From NCBI GenBank assembly GCA_038030265.1, contig CM075939.1, forward strand, positions 43,939,253 through 44,003,252: 64,000 nucleotides of DNA, given 5' to 3'. Under the pieces are notes generated by a model that worked only from the letters and a program-made list of their open reading frames with translations, was not told the origin of the DNA and did not search any database. Of the stretch, positions 11,501 to 22,790 are shown piece after piece. The DNA is from Corythucha ciliata. Its lineage: Eukaryota; Arthropoda; Insecta; Hemiptera; Tingidae. Within the stretch, counting starts at the first letter, position 1, and every line of letters starts with the position of its first letter. The position numbers were made by a program, and so were the translations under genes.

Positions 11501-12330
11501 CTCTAATTCGCGGCAAAAATTGAGGAAAAGTCCCGATTTGTGGTTATTCTGCTGATATTTGAACCCGAAACTTGCAATTTTGCACAATTTTAAGTAGAAA
11601 TGTAGCGACTTTGTGGCTAAGCGCCCCCTGTGTCGGGTAGCGGCTTTCTCGTGATAAAATGTGTTTATTGACTGACTAGTCTGCTTAATTTATTCAAAGA
11701 GACGTGTAATCACGTTTAAAATTAACGTTATTATCGCTTTACAATTGCGCTGCCCCCCTCCCGCCCACAAAATTGTTTCACGAATATTTAGCCCGAAACT
11801 TGCATTTTACAGAACACTTAGCCTAAAAAGTTACAATTTCATGGCAATCTTTCCATTGAATCTCGACTCTTTGACCCCACTGCTTGAAATTTTTGTGGTT
11901 ATTTAGCCCTGAAAGTGGCAATTTAATGGCTTTTTAGCCCTGAATGACCCCCCCCCCCCTGTGACTATTTTACGCCCTGATTTAGTAATTTCACTTGAAT
12001 CGTTAGCCTCCGAAAACTTGATTATTGAAAGCCACTTTCGACCGTAATTATTTATCGAGTTAAATTTACTCTTTCTGGACTTTTACTCAAGTTTAATAGC
12101 CAAGCTAATCAGATTTTGAATGGTTTGTCCTGTGTGTGTGTGTGGGGGGGGGGGGGCAAATTGTCAGTTTCCAAGTGACTCTGTCAGTTTCGTAGCAAAA
12201 ATTGACTGTATTTCTTCGAAAAATGACAATATTTGCTCGGAAAAGTGTTTCTCGGGCTAAACTTATTGTTTTTTAAGAGCAAAAATGTTTAGTTTTCATG
12301 GTAATGGCTCCAACTTTGTCTCTCACAGAG
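11480..12330 (+). repeat. Inverted segmental duplication, copy 1 (partner 18420-19320)
   Basis: Reverse-complementing 18420-19320 gives the same series of landmarks: CGCGGCAAAAATTGAGGAAA, GTAGCGA, GGCTTTCTCGTGATAAA, TGTGTTTATTGACTGACTA, GACGTGTAATC, GCTTTACAATTGCGCTGCCC, CTTGATTATTGAAAGCCACT, and GGCTCCAACTTT near the end. Identity is high but not perfect. The right end (CTCTCACAG) falls just before the first recognisable NME7 exon. Confidence 0.85.
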
Positions 12331-12345
12331 TTTTATCTTTTTCAG

Positions 12346-14026
12346 AGCACTATAAGAAACGTGGACAGACTTGCATTCAAGGCGGAATGGTATCAAATAG
12401 AGTCGAGCATGCTCAGGAATTTCATTCTTTTCTTTTACCCGACCGACAGTACAATTTCACTGGTAAGACAGTGCGTTACGCGTTGAAAAACTCGTCATAA
12501 CGCCCCCTCGTCCCCCCCCCACATTAAAAATTTACAGTTCGATTTTGACAAAAAGCGTGAGTTTTTGAAGCGGACCAAAGTAGCGAACGTAACAAAAGAA
12601 GACGTTTACATTGGTAACTCGATTAAAATATTTGCCAGACTATTCAAAATCGCAGACTACGCCAACGAATTCACCAGAGTTCAAATGAGAGTTACAATGC
12701 AAAAGTTGGATCCTCCCTTCTCCCGTTTGTTTGCTAAGACTTGACGATGTAATCTGGCTGTTCAGTACAGTGGCTATAATCAGACCTGATGCTGTCAAAC
12801 ACATGGGTCCTATTATGGAGATGATTGCCGACGCTGGCTTTAAAATAGTGAATTTAAGGATGCTGAAATTACCTCAATACTACGTCGAACGGCTCTATAT
12901 GCAAAGAAAAGGCTCGATGGGCTTTTCGTGAGTCACCAAACCTTGTGTACGTTATAGTAATTTTGTTTTCGCTTAAAAAAATAAATAAAGGGCTCTCGCT
13001 TCGCACATATCATCCGGGCCCATCATTGCTATCGAAGTGATCAACGACCTCGGTGTTGAGAAGCTCATTGAACTGTGCGGCCATGCGCCGGATCCCGAGG
13101 TTTGTCGTAACGAAGAGCCGAATACAATTCGAGCTCGATTTGGTGTCGACGCGTTGAAAAATGCGATTCACCGTGCGGACAGCGTCGAATCTGCAGATTA
13201 TGTGAGTCTCCCCCGCCCCAACACCGTACCAAATTCCATACCGGGGGCTTATTATTATTATTTTTTTTCTTTACTATTAAGGAACGTGATCTACTTTTTG
13301 GTTCGGGAGCTCTTGACACTGGTCATGAAACGGATACGGTGAAGCTGAAAAATTCGACGTGCTGTATTATAAAGCCTCATGCTATTAAAGAAGGTGAGTG
13401 ACTCATACTTTAAGATCCATGAACGTATGAAAGAAAGAAAATATGATAAAACAGGGAACATCGGTCGTATAATTTCGAGCATAGCAAATGAAGGATACAC
13501 TATTACTGCTATGAGAATGTTTTATTTGGATCAAATCAACGCTGACGAATTTCTCGAAATATATCGAGGAGTTTTCCCCGAATACCCAGTAAGGACCCTC
13601 AGCCCTATAACACCTTTAACAGGAATATTTGTACGATCGAATCTACATATAGGACATGGTTGGAGAATTAATTGACGGCGGCTGCGTCGCACTAGAAGTT
13701 ACTGGGCCGACGAACGAGGAAACTCCGAACGATTTTAGGCACTTCGTAGGACCGATGGACCCCGTAGGACAAATGACGTACGCTAGCATCATCTCTGATT
13801 AATAATATTACGTTGAAATTGCAGGACGTGGCTCGACAGTTGAGGCCGAACACATTACGAGCCAAATTTGGTCGAACGAAGGTGAAAAATGCGGTTCATG
13901 TGACTGATTTACCAGAGGATGCGATTCTCGAGGTAATGTTATTGGCGCTCCTGTAGCTTTGTCAATGCTTTTGAACATTTTGTTGATTCGTTCTAGGTGG
14001 AATATTTCTTCAAAATTCTCGTTTGA
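12346..14026 (+). CDS. NME7: Nucleoside diphosphate kinase homologue 7 (NME7), start uncertain
   Basis: NME7 family proteins belong to axonemal microtubules and the gamma-tubulin ring complex and carry a DM10 domain followed by two NDP-kinase domains. Nine exons are seen: 12346-12462, 12538-12704, 12766-12927, 12991-13201, 13282-13393, 13455-13588, 13653-13763, 13825-13932, 13997-14026. All phases agree and give 383 codons plus stop, close to the usual ~376 aa. DM10 is in exons 1-2 (FKAEWYQIESSMLRNF, FLKRTKV). NDK domain 1 has AIIRPDAV, SSGPIIAIEV and NAIHRADS. NDK domain 2 has CCIIKPHAI, GGCVALEV and NAVHVTDLPEDA, and the protein ends VEYFFKILV. Both phosphohistidine motifs (N-x-x-H) are kept. 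The start is unclear: an in-frame ATG at 12298 would read through a good acceptor (TTTTATCTTTTTCAG) and lies in duplicated sequence, so a missed upstream exon is possible. Introns are 50-80 bp. Confidence 0.93.
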
Positions 14027-14047
14027 AATGGGCTATGTATTCGTTCA

Positions 14048-14053
14048 AATAAA
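14048..14053 (+). terminator. Polyadenylation signal of NME7
   Basis: AATAAA lies 22 bp after the NME7 stop codon and before the RPL7 leader. Confidence 0.7.
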
Positions 14054-14389
14054 ATATATTTTGTGGGACTATGCATGACTCAAAATTATCTCCCCCCTCC
14101 ACCCGTGGACCAACAACTCTAAGGCATACACCTAGCAATAACTATTGGATTTCAGGAGTATTGCGTTGCCTCATGCAGAACAAAAGATTTACCCGGTCAG
14201 TTTATGAATTTTTTATTGAATAAATTGTGCCAATTTAGATGGAAAAACGTTGAATGTTTGAAAAATCCGTTACTGCCGAGTGCTGATGGCCCCAGAAGCG
14301 CTAGTCTAAACGAATGTCAGTGAGACCAACACAACCGAGTGGCTCACGTTGGCAGCACTGTTATTTCAGAAGTAGAAGGTTAGAGGTTG

Positions 14390-14416
14390 CTTTCGGTCTT
14401 CTTTGGATTCCCAACC
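14390..14416 (+). promoter_or_regulatory. RPL7 leader with TOP-like pyrimidine tract
   Basis: A pyrimidine tract (TCTTCTTT, 14397-14404) lies 12 bp before the RPL7 ATG. Ribosomal protein mRNAs in animals usually start at a C within such a tract, which confers mTOR-dependent translation. The true start site is inferred, not seen. Only ~390 bp separates the NME7 stop from the RPL7 ATG, so the RPL7 promoter must be compact. Confidence 0.5.
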
Positions 14417-15842
14417 ATGGCTGACACGTAAGTTTGATTTTCATGTAAATTTATCCAATTTTATCTCTAAATTAAGGCTTAAATCGTGTAATTTAACGCG
14501 TTCTTTACGATCATTTTATCTGAAATTTCGGGACAAAATCGCAGGGTCGAAGGGAATTGAACTCCCTCCAGCTTTTGCCCCTCCGTCGAGGGCATCAAAA
14601 CGGCATGGCTTTATCATTCATCGTGACCGTTGTTTTTATTTTGTGAACAGGGCGAAGAAGGAAGTCAAAAAGACTACCGTCAAAAGTGACGCGAAGCCCA
14701 AGAAACCGGCCGTGAAGACGGTGAAAAAACTTCCGGCGGTCCCTGAATCGGTTTTGAAGAGCAGGAAAAGGCGTGATGCGTCCAAAGCGGCTCGTCTCAA
14801 GTCTTTGCTCAAGGTATGTGTATTCGATTTGCTTTGAGGCTTTGTGTACTAGTCCCTCCACGTCTTTGTTCGATTACAGGCGAAGACTGAAAACTTCAAA
14901 AAAAGGAAGTTGATCTTCAAGAGAGCCGAGAAATACGTACAGGAGTACAGGGCGAAGGAACGCGACGAGATTCGTCTGTCTCGTCAAGCTCGTAACAAAG
15001 GCAACTACTACGTTCCTGGCGAAGCCAAATTGGCCTTCATCATTCGAATTCGAGGGTGAGCATAGAAAACAATATCTCTCGTACGTCTATTTTAGTAAAT
15101 CCGTTCTCTCTTGTCAACAGTGTGAACCAAGTTTCACCCAAAGTTCGTAAAGTTCTTCAACTGTTCCGCCTCCGACAGATCAACAATGGCATTTTCATGA
15201 AATTGAACAAAGCCACCATCAACATGATGCGAATCGCCGAGCCGTACATCACTTGGGGTTACCCCAATTTGAAATCGGTTCGTGAGCTCATCTACAAGCG
15301 TGGGTTCGCCAAAATTAAGGGACAGAGAATTCCGATCACCTCGAATGAAATGATCGAAAGGAAATTAGGTGAGATTTTGTTGTTTTTCATAGAGGAATGA
15401 TGGTTGAGCCCCCCTCCCCCCGTCTTTCCATCCTAATGTTTCAACTTGAAGTATTTTGATTGGACGGGGGGGTACACAATAAGGGTTGGTGTTATCACTC
15501 GTTTAAATTGTTAATTGTGTTTATTCGAGCGTAGTAACCACCCTACAAAATAACCCCCACGATCCCTTTTTATCGTCAACCCGATCTAATACGTCTACCG
15601 CCCCCCTCCCCCGCTCAATCACCTTGTGAACAGGTCGTTACAACATCATTTGTATCGAAGATCTCATTCACGAGATTTTCACCGTTGGCCCCAACTTCAA
15701 ATACGCTTCTAACTTCCTGTGGCCCTTCAAATTGAACACACCGACCGGTGGATGGCTGAAGAAGACCAATCACTACGTCGAGGGTGGTGACTTTGGTAAT
15801 CGAGAGCAAAAAATCAACGCTCTACTGAGACGGATGGTTTAA
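14417..15842 (+). CDS. RPL7: 60S ribosomal protein L7 (uL30 family)
   Basis: A structural protein of the large ribosomal subunit. The five coding exons are 14417-14427, 14651-14813, 14880-15055, 15121-15368 and 15634-15842, giving 268 aa (vertebrate L7 is ~248). The start ACCATGG is a strong Kozak context, and the first exon carries only MAD plus part of a codon. Residues 4-45 are Lys-rich and account for the extra length. The conserved core includes [78 protein letters not shown], and the C-terminal [18 protein letters not shown]. Every junction is GT-AG and in phase. Codons are clean, with no repeat inserted in exons. I see no convincing snoRNA in the introns. Confidence 0.98.
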
Positions 15843-15902
15843 AAAAAAAATGTTTGACCCACTTTTTTTTTGAATTGTCGTTAACTGAGCGTTCTTTTTT
15901 TT

Positions 15903-15912
15903 AATAAATAAA
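15903..15912 (+). terminator. Overlapping polyadenylation signals of RPL7
   Basis: Two overlapping AATAAA hexamers (AATAAATAAA) lie 61 bp after the RPL7 stop. Confidence 0.8.
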
Positions 15913-16252
15913 CCAACTTTATTAAAACTAACAGATTTAATGGTTTTGTTTACCATGGTTTTGGGGTTCCTCGCGTATAGACAAGTTTAGGAGGCTGTCG
16001 ACCAGTCAAATTACTAGTCAGGGCGTAAAAAATCACGAATCTTCAAAGATTCAGGGCTAAGTAGGTACGATATGGCCAGTTTCGGGGATTAATAGTCGCC
16101 AAAATAGCAAGCGGTGGCCGGAGACTACAGACGTGAACTCACTATTTTAGGGAGGAAACCGGTGAAATTTGTAAAGTCAACATTTTGCTTTTGCTCGTGT
16201 CGTTGAATGACTTGGCCGATAAGCATTCAATTAATAAATTGTCTGGTGGTCA
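15913..16252. other. Intergenic, no feature seen
   Basis: Between the RPL7 polyadenylation signal and the reverse-transcriptase relic I see only short phrases of the CGATTTCGGGGCTAAATA type, related to the 18780-19260 and 45900-47260 families. No gene is supported. Confidence 0.4.
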
Positions 16253-16930
16253 ATTAGACTCTGAATTGCAGCATTGTGGCTAAATTAAAGTGGTACAACG
16301 TTTTACCCGATGCTGTTAACCTCGTTGCATCTTTTCTTTCAAACAGAAAGCAAGCCGTGAAAATTGGTTCTGATTTGTCCCTTGTCCATGGTGTACCCCA
16401 AAGGTCTAATCTGGGGCCAGTGCTGTTCCTAATTTTCATCAATGATTTCCCCGACGCTTTAAGTTCATCCACCCACTGCGTTTTATTTGCTGATGACACC
16501 ACCCTGTTGGTGAAGGATGACTCGTTAACGTCAGTGGCTGAGAAAGCTGAGGCTGCGTTGGATAGAACTGAAGACTGGTTTTCAGCCAACCTACTTGCTC
16601 TAAACAGGGAAAAGACCGAGTTTATGGACTTCAGATCCACCTTCGGCGACGAGAGACGCTCCGTAAAATTCGTAGGCTTACATATCGACGACTGCCTCAC
16701 TTGGGATCGGCATAGTGCATATTTAACTAAGCATCTGTCTAAAGTGTTTTTTCTTCTTTGACGTATGAAACATTATGTTTCAAATTCGGTGCTTTTAGGC
16801 ACGTACTTCGCCTTGCTTCACTCACGTACGGGTTGCTTGCATGGGGGCACAGTTCGCGAGCTAAGACAATTTTCTCCCTCCAACGGAAATCAGTTAGAAT
16901 TTTATGCAATAAATAATATAGGGATGACTG
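16253..16930 (+). mobile_element. Non-LTR retrotransposon reverse transcriptase relic
   Basis: The open frame at 16276-16761 encodes the palm part of a non-LTR reverse transcriptase. It has GVPQRSNLGPVLFLIFINDF (normally GVPQGS-LGP), then the catalytic FADDTTLL, then the AANLLALNREKTEF-like helix region, and SVKFVGLHIDDCLTWDRH of the following domain. The type is Jockey/CR1-like; I cannot assign the clade. The N-terminal fingers and endonuclease are missing. After 16761 the frame shifts, but recognisable sequence continues (MKHYVSNSVLLGTYFALLHS). A Gly-to-Arg change in the GVPQG motif, a stop and a frameshift make it a dead, 5'-truncated copy. AATAAATAATATAG near 16909 may be its 3' end. Confidence 0.9.
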
Positions 16931-17173
16931 TAAAAATGATTTTCGTAACGTGAAGATCATGACTTTGCCTTCATGCTTTACCTTGTATATTTCATTGCAT
17001 ATTGTTCATACATATATGTACATAAATATACATATACGAATATGTACATTGCTGCATTCGGAGATGAAAATCTGCTAAACTGCAAGTTTCGGGTCAGAAT
17101 ATCGGCGAAATACAGCACATTTTCTTGTCTTTACTTTCGCGAAATGCCATGTTCCGGGGCCCTTTATTTTTAA

Positions 17174-18415
17174 CAGCTTGCACGTGGTGCAGAGGGATCG
17201 AGAGGGAGGACCCGGGCCCTATCAGATGGGGGCGCCGGAAAAGCAAGAATTTTTAGGTTAAATTTCCATGGACGTATGTACGTGAAAGAGAGTTTTGGTA
17301 TCCGATTTAGCCATTTTCAGCGATTTTCAGTCCATCTCACCTGAATAGCAGAACGTTGCGGAGCTCGGCAAACTGGGAAGCTGAATATTCGATTTAGTCC
17401 ACTTCTGAAATTGAGAAATGTGCTAATTTTGCGAAAATCACCGGTTGACCTGAGGCGGCTGAAATTGAGAAGGAGCAATAATGTACTGTTCTTGGGGCCA
17501 GTACGTGGCTTTCCGTTTAGAAAAAGGAATAATATCCGAGGATAAAATTGTATAAAAGCAAAATGTGAGATATATCGATGCAACTTCCGCACCAGAATTG
17601 AGAAAACGCTATAATTTGCGACTTAAATAGAGAAGAATTTGAATTTTTTTAGGGCTGCAATCAAGAAAAGTCAGAAAAAAAGAGGCTAAAATTTGGAAGA
17701 ACCCTATTTCGCGGCTAAAATCGTGAAAAATTGCAAATTCGGGGCAGAAATTGATAAAAATTGTTAATAAACGGATGAAATTGAGAAAAAACGGGAGTGC
17801 CTAATATACTGACCCAGGGTTTTCTCTACTGACCAGGCACTTGAAAAATTCGGATCGAGCTGAAACTCGGCGTACGCGTTGGTCAATACGACTTGTCCTC
17901 AAACTTGATCCCGATCGGTTCAGAGAAACTCGGGAAACCCCGGAAAATCCTTCTGACCAGAGGGTTATCTCTACTGAACGGGTTTCCCTGAACCGATCGG
18001 GATCAAATTTGAGGACAAGTCGTATTGACCCACGCGTAAATTGTATGCCAAATTTCAGCTCGATCCGAGCATTTTAAGTGCCAGGTCTGTAGATAAAACC
18101 CTGGGTCAGTAAATTAGGCACTCCTGAAAAAACGCTAAATTTTGGCTGAAATTGAAGAAATGGCAAGTCGCGGTTTCTGAAGCTAAAATTGGGGAAAGTA
18201 GCATTGGGGGCACGCAGCATTTTTCGCGGCGAAAAATGGAAAAGTGGCTAAAGTTAAGATAAGCGCTGATTTGCCGCTGAAATGAAAACAATTCGCTAAT
18301 AGGCGGCTAAAATGGGGGAAATCACGAGTTCCAGGCTTAAATTAAGAAAAAACGCTAATTCGCGGTTAAGGTGTAGAAAAAGCGCTAGATCGTGACTCTA
18401 GACTCGTGGCGCTAG
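17174..18415 (+). mobile_element. Family A element, right end missing, with hAT-like MITE inside
   Basis: The left part matches 33061-33400 and 54183-54430 in order: CCCTATCAG, CCGGAAAAGC, TTTTTAGGTT, GAGTTTTGGTAT, CGATTTTCAGTCC and AACGTT. It is followed by CGCTAATTCGCGGCTAAAA array units. The array runs to about 18415 and then meets the inverted duplication 18420-19320, so the right terminus is lost. The possible left tip CAGCTTGCACG is diverged. Confidence 0.65.
17793..18125. mobile_element. 333-bp MITE with 8-bp target duplication GAAAAAAC
   Basis: Ends are GGGAGTGCCTAAT and, reversed, AGGAGTGCCTAAT. Long imperfect inverted arms continue through TACTGACCCAGGGTTTT, GGCACTT, CGGATCGAGCTGAAA, GGTCAATACGACTTGTCCTC and GATCCCGATCGGTTCAG. 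The direct repeat GAAAAAAC lies at 17785-17792 and 18126-18133, so the element inserted in an array spacer. An 8-bp duplication indicates a hAT-type transposase acting in trans; no coding sequence is present. Confidence 0.92.
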
Positions 18416-18419
18416 ACTG

Positions 18420-19320
18420 TGAGAGAGAAAGTTGGAGCCATTAGCCATCACCATTAAAACTAAACATTTTTGCTGTTAAAAAACAATAAGTTTCGCCTGA
18501 TAAACAGACTTTTCCGAGCAAATATCGTCGTTTTTCGTAGAAATACAGTCAATTTTTGATAAAAACAGACAATTTTGCCCCACTTCCCCTACCACCACCA
18601 CCCAGGACACACCAGCCAATCAGTAAACAGCAAAAGCTTCAAAAATCTGATTGGCTTGTCTATGAAACATGAGTTAAAGTCCGGAAAGAGCAAATTTGAC
18701 TCGAAAAATAATGACGGTCAAAAGTGGCTTTCAATAATCAAGTTTCGGTGGATAACGATAAGTGAAATTACTAATCAGGGCGTTAAACAGTAACGAAACT
18801 GCAAAGATTTAGGGCTAAAAAGCCATTAAATTGCCACTTTCTGGGCTAAATAACCCCGCAAATGTCAAGCATTCAAGCAGTGGGGGGCAAAGAGGCGAGA
18901 TTCAATGGATAGATAGCCATGACATTGTAACTTTTTAGGCTAAGTTATCCGTAAAATGCAAGTTTCGGGCTAAATATTCGGGAAACTGCATGTTTTGTGA
19001 CGATGAACAGCCACAAAATAATTTTGTGGGAGGGGAGGGGGGCAGCGCAATTGTAAAGCAATAATAATGTTGCTTTTGAACGAGATTACACGTCTCCTTG
19101 AATGAATAGCAGAATAGTCAGTCAATAAACACAGTTTATCACGAGAAAGCCGCTGCATTTGAACATTGGAGAGCAGTTCGCCTCAATTCGCTACATTTCT
19201 AGTTAAAAATGTGCAAAGTTGCAAGTTTCTGGTCTAAATATCAGTAGAATAGCAAGTCCCTGGCCCAAAAATCGTGATTTTTCCTCAATTTTTGCCGCGA
19301 ATTAAAGCTTTTCAAGTTTT
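18420..19320 (-). repeat. Inverted segmental duplication, copy 2 (partner 11480-12330)
   Basis: This is the reverse-complement partner of the copy left of NME7, with the same landmarks in reverse order. The two copies bracket NME7 and RPL7. The open frame at 18575-18793 lies inside the repeat and has no independent support. A partial, diverged relative of the phrase part occurs at 22010-22220. Confidence 0.85.
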
Positions 19321-19890
19321 AGGCCCGTATTCAGAAACCAACCTTAACCTTTACGTCTCCTTTAAGCGCTTCAAAACAGGGGGCCTATTCTTGAACGCCT
19401 TGGCAACACTAGTTTTGATTGCAATGTTGCTTTTTTGAGGAGGCAACATAGCCTAGGTGAATTCTTGAAATTAGCAGTATTGCTTTGGGCGCCATTTTTC
19501 TCAGGCACTATTGCTTTTTTGTCTTTTTTTTTTTAAACACCTCCGGCCGGTGTTTCCATTTTTGTCGATTCGATCACAACATTGCCTTCTCTGTTGCCAT
19601 GGGAAATCCGAGAGTTTCCATTTTGTTTTTTATATAAGAAGGAATTTATTTTTCACAGTTGAGCTTTCTTGTTCGGTGAGTGCGGTTTGTAAAAATAAAA
19701 GAGAATCCCTCGAAAAACGAATATTTCGTCTAGTCGTCAAGCGTCAATCGAAAAATGAGTTGCCAGTGACTCAGCGACATACCCACGAGAAACGCTCAGT
19801 AAGATGCGTGGGGAGGCAAGGAAAGGCTGCACGCCACAATTACGCTCACGTTGGGCAATGAAGTGTGCAAATAAATCTCATTTGAATTTG
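19321..19890 (+). other. Non-array island with unidentified ORF and AATAAA
   Basis: Between two array blocks lies ~570 bp of different composition. An open frame at 19511-19861 (116 codons) ends in RQGKAARHNYAHVGQ, and AATAAA follows at 19872. I recognise no domain. The left edge (GGCCCGTATTCAGAAACC) resembles transposon ends, so a decayed insertion is as likely as a gene. Confidence 0.3.
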
Positions 19891-21020
19891 AATTTTATCT
19901 CAATTCCAGCAGGAAATAAGTGAGTTTTCTCAGTTTTTGGCCGCGACGTAGCAGGTTTCGTCAGATGTACTAGTGAATTAGACCTTTTTCTCTATTTTAG
20001 CATCGTGTTAGCGTTTTTGATTGTTTGTTTGTTATTTTTGTCACTTCTTAGAAATGAAAATTAGCGCTTTTTACAATTTTTTTCTCGCAAATTAGAGCTT
20101 TACCCAATTCTCGCCGCAAATCAACGCTTTTTCTCTATTTTAGCGACGTATTAACGTTTGTGGTTTTCACTGCTTAGGCATGCAAATTAGCGCTTTTTCT
20201 CAATTTTTCCCCCGCAAGTTAGCGTTTTTTCATTTTTTTCTGCAAATTAGTGTTTTTTCTGAAGTTCAGCCGCTATTTATTTCTCAATTTTAGCTATATG
20301 AAATACTGCTTTGATTCAATTTTAGCATCGGAATTTTTTCAAATTAATTTTTCTCCATTTTGGTTCATATGAGCGCTCTATCTTAATTTTGGTAGGGATT
20401 ATTATAGCGTTTTCTATCAATTTTATCGACGAATCAAGGCTTTTCCTCAATTTTGCTGGGAATTATTTCTTAATTTTAGCCACGAAACTTACACTCAAGA
20501 GCCCGGCGAATTAGGGGATTTTCTGAAATTGATCAGCGAGTTTCGTCCTCCTTAGCCGTGAATTAACGGATTTACTCGAAAATGTATCCGCGAATTAACG
20601 TATTCTCTCAATTTTAGCCGCGAATTAGCGATTTTTTCTCTTTTATCCACGTGATATTTAGCACTTTTTGTCAATTTTAGTCGCAAAGCCTCGAGAAACC
20701 ACGAATCGGCGTTTTCATAAATACTTGCTGAGCCTGCTGAGTGATTCATCGCGGTTTATTTTTAGCTGGAAATGTGGTTTTTCTTTTTCGTTTTTGGCCA
20801 TAAATTGGCACTTTTCGGCTATTCAACCTCGAATATAAGCGTTTTTTCCCCTAACTTTTTGCTGCGTTCTTGCACAACACGATTAATACTAACTGGGTGT
20901 TAGCGTATTTTATCTATTTAAGCCAGGAAGTTGCCTTCAGGTACCTCGAATTTGTTTATATTTTTCCAAATTTATGAGGAAAATTAACGCTTTTCCTCAA
21001 TTTTAGCCGCGAATCAACGC
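19891..21020 (-). repeat. Phrase array, family A type, reverse orientation
   Basis: Repeated TTTTAGCCGCGAATTAGCG-like units are separated by T-rich spacers of 8-15 bp. Units are strongly diverged. No termini or target duplication were found, so this may be a fragment of a family A element. Confidence 0.65.
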
Positions 21021-21760
21021 TCTAAAACCAAATCGCCGAAATTGGTTTTTCGAGTGAGTCAACCCCCGGGACATTTGTGCTCTGAAAGAGCTGAACGCGC
21101 AAAATGTGTTTCTTGAATTAGTGAAACCAGCGAATTTGTGTTTTTTTTTAGCGAGTCAACCCTAAGAATTTGGTGTTTTAAGTGAGTCAATGCCACGAAA
21201 TTGATATTTCAAGGAGCCAAATCCGCAAAATAGGTCCCTCTCGAACCGCGAAATTGGTTTCTTAAGAAACCAATCCCCACGAATTGGGTTTTGAATGGAC
21301 CAACTCTGGAAAATTTCAGTTTTGAAAGGAGCCAGACCCGCGAAATTTCTGTTTTAGAATGAGCCAATATTCTGGAACTTTTGATTTTGAGGGCGTGAAA
21401 TCCGTAAGTTGGCCTTTTTCATGGAACCGGAACCCTGCGAAATTGGTTTCTAGCTTGCAAGATCCTCGAAATTTGGTACATGAAAGGTCCAAACCGTTGG
21501 AATTTCTCTATTTTAAGGATCTGAAGGCGGAGTTGGTTCTTGAAATTGAACAGTGCCGCGGAATTGGGTTCTGTAAGTGTCAAATCCGCGGTATTTGAAC
21601 TTATAGGAAGAGCTCAACCCACAAAATTGCTGTTTTGAAGGTCAAAAATCCGTGAAATCGCTTTCTGAATGGACTCATCCCTACTTATATTTTAAGGGCC
21701 GACCACGCGTAAATAATTGATTTTTCAGGGAGTCAGAACTGTGGAATTGCTTTTTACTTC
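21021..21760. repeat. Phrase array B (GCGAAATTGGTTTTT type)
   Basis: The phrase runs 'GAGCCAAATCCGCGAAATTGG' in two halves (GAGCCAAA, then CGCGAAATTGGTTTTT), spaced about 45-50 bp. It is repeated at 28140-28380, 28600-28760 and, reversed, at 26210-26430, 26750-27140, 29650-30020, 34370-34880 and 63840-64000. Confidence 0.7.
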
Positions 21761-21965
21761 CATGTTCCCGTAGGGAAGGAAGTTTGGTAATGGCAAAAAA
21801 AAAAAAAAATTTAGCTGACACCAGATTCGTGTTCCTGGACCCCGAAAAGGCCTAAATCTCGATTTTCAGTATGGCGTCTGTCGTCCGTCCGTCGTCCACT
21901 TTTCTCTCGACAGATCTGGACGAGTGATGGCTCAAAAGTTGTGTCTTCATCTCTAGATGTTGATT
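21755..21965. repeat. ACTTCCATGTTCCC dispersed repeat
   Basis: It opens with ACTTCCATGTTCCCGTAGGG and continues through a poly-A run, GCTGACACCAGATTCGTGTT, and a pyrimidine-rich CGTCCGTCCGTC stretch. The opening recurs at 3520 and 5752, and GCTGACA-plus-GATTCGTG-like parts occur reversed or diverged near 28385. Confidence 0.55.
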
Positions 21966-22009
21966 TCTTTAAGGGGCCAACTTCACTAAATTGGAGGGGG
22001 TTTAAGGGG

Positions 22010-22225
22010 TGAATTTCGTGGCTATTGGCCCGAACTTGCAATATCGCGGTTATTTATCCTCCGAAACTCACAATTTCGTGGCTGATTATGCTCCGAAACT
22101 TGCGTTACTGCGGCTATTTATCCCTAAAACTTCAATTTTGTGGCTAATTATCCCCCAAAGCTAGCAGTTTCTGCTGTTCATCCTCCGAAACTTACAAATT
22201 CGTGGCTATTTATCCAGTTACGACC
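22010..22225. repeat. Phrase array D (AAACTTGCAATTTCG type), short
   Basis: About six units of the form CGAAACTTGCAATTTCGTGG followed by CTATTTATCC. They are related to the repeats inside 11560-12000, 18780-19260 and the long block 45900-47260. Confidence 0.6.
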
Positions 22226-22790
22226 CTGCTTCAGGGCCTTTGTATGGCGGGGACGCTGTCAAGGTGAAAATTCGAGTCCCCCCCTCCTACCTGACGAAAA
22301 CTCCGATTATCATGGGTTTCGCCATTTTTTGAACAATTTTTTTCAATTTGTGTCTATTTGAGCCGGGCACAGTTGACGAGTCCCTCCGCCGATGGTCCAT
22401 TGCAGAAATCAAGCCCCCCACCCCCCGGGCAATGACCAAAACGCTTCCCCCCTCAGCACCACCTTTGAAGTTGGAAAAATGAGCGAGTTTTACGATGTCT
22501 TTGATTTCAACCGGAACTCTTGGCGTAGCCGCGCATGCATCGACGAGACTCTTCCCCTGGACTTCATGCAGGGGGACAAAGCGGCGCGGCGGTTTCCGGC
22601 CCACCCCAACAGGTCATAGCACCTCCCCCTCCTCATCCTGAGATTTATTAGTCTCGCCCATAAGGCGTGGACTAATCCGACCCAACTTTATCAGGCCAAA
22701 CCTGCCGACTAATTCCCAGTTAAGAGCCCAGGGTTTAAAGGTTAATAAAATTACGGCCAAATTGACAATTTCTAGAAGGCACACGAATGT
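22226..22790. other. Downstream flank of CHPF, no gene recognised
   Basis: Short frames on both strands are present without known motifs. C- and G-rich patches (CCCCCCACCCCCCGG near 22405) resemble transposon-end composition. Nothing further is supported. Confidence 0.35.

Noticed and set aside
8180..11560. CRISPR-like array of spaced repeats
   Set aside because: Units are strongly diverged, spacers are A/T-rich and not unique, and the window is plainly an animal genome.
14595..14861. Minus-strand frame over RPL7 exon 2
   Set aside because: Shadow of a real coding exon.
15369..15633. snoRNA in RPL7 intron 4
   Set aside because: A C-box-like ATGATGG exists, but no properly placed D box or terminal stem was found.
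16254..16700. Minus-strand 148-codon frame
   Set aside because: Antisense shadow of the reverse-transcriptase relic.
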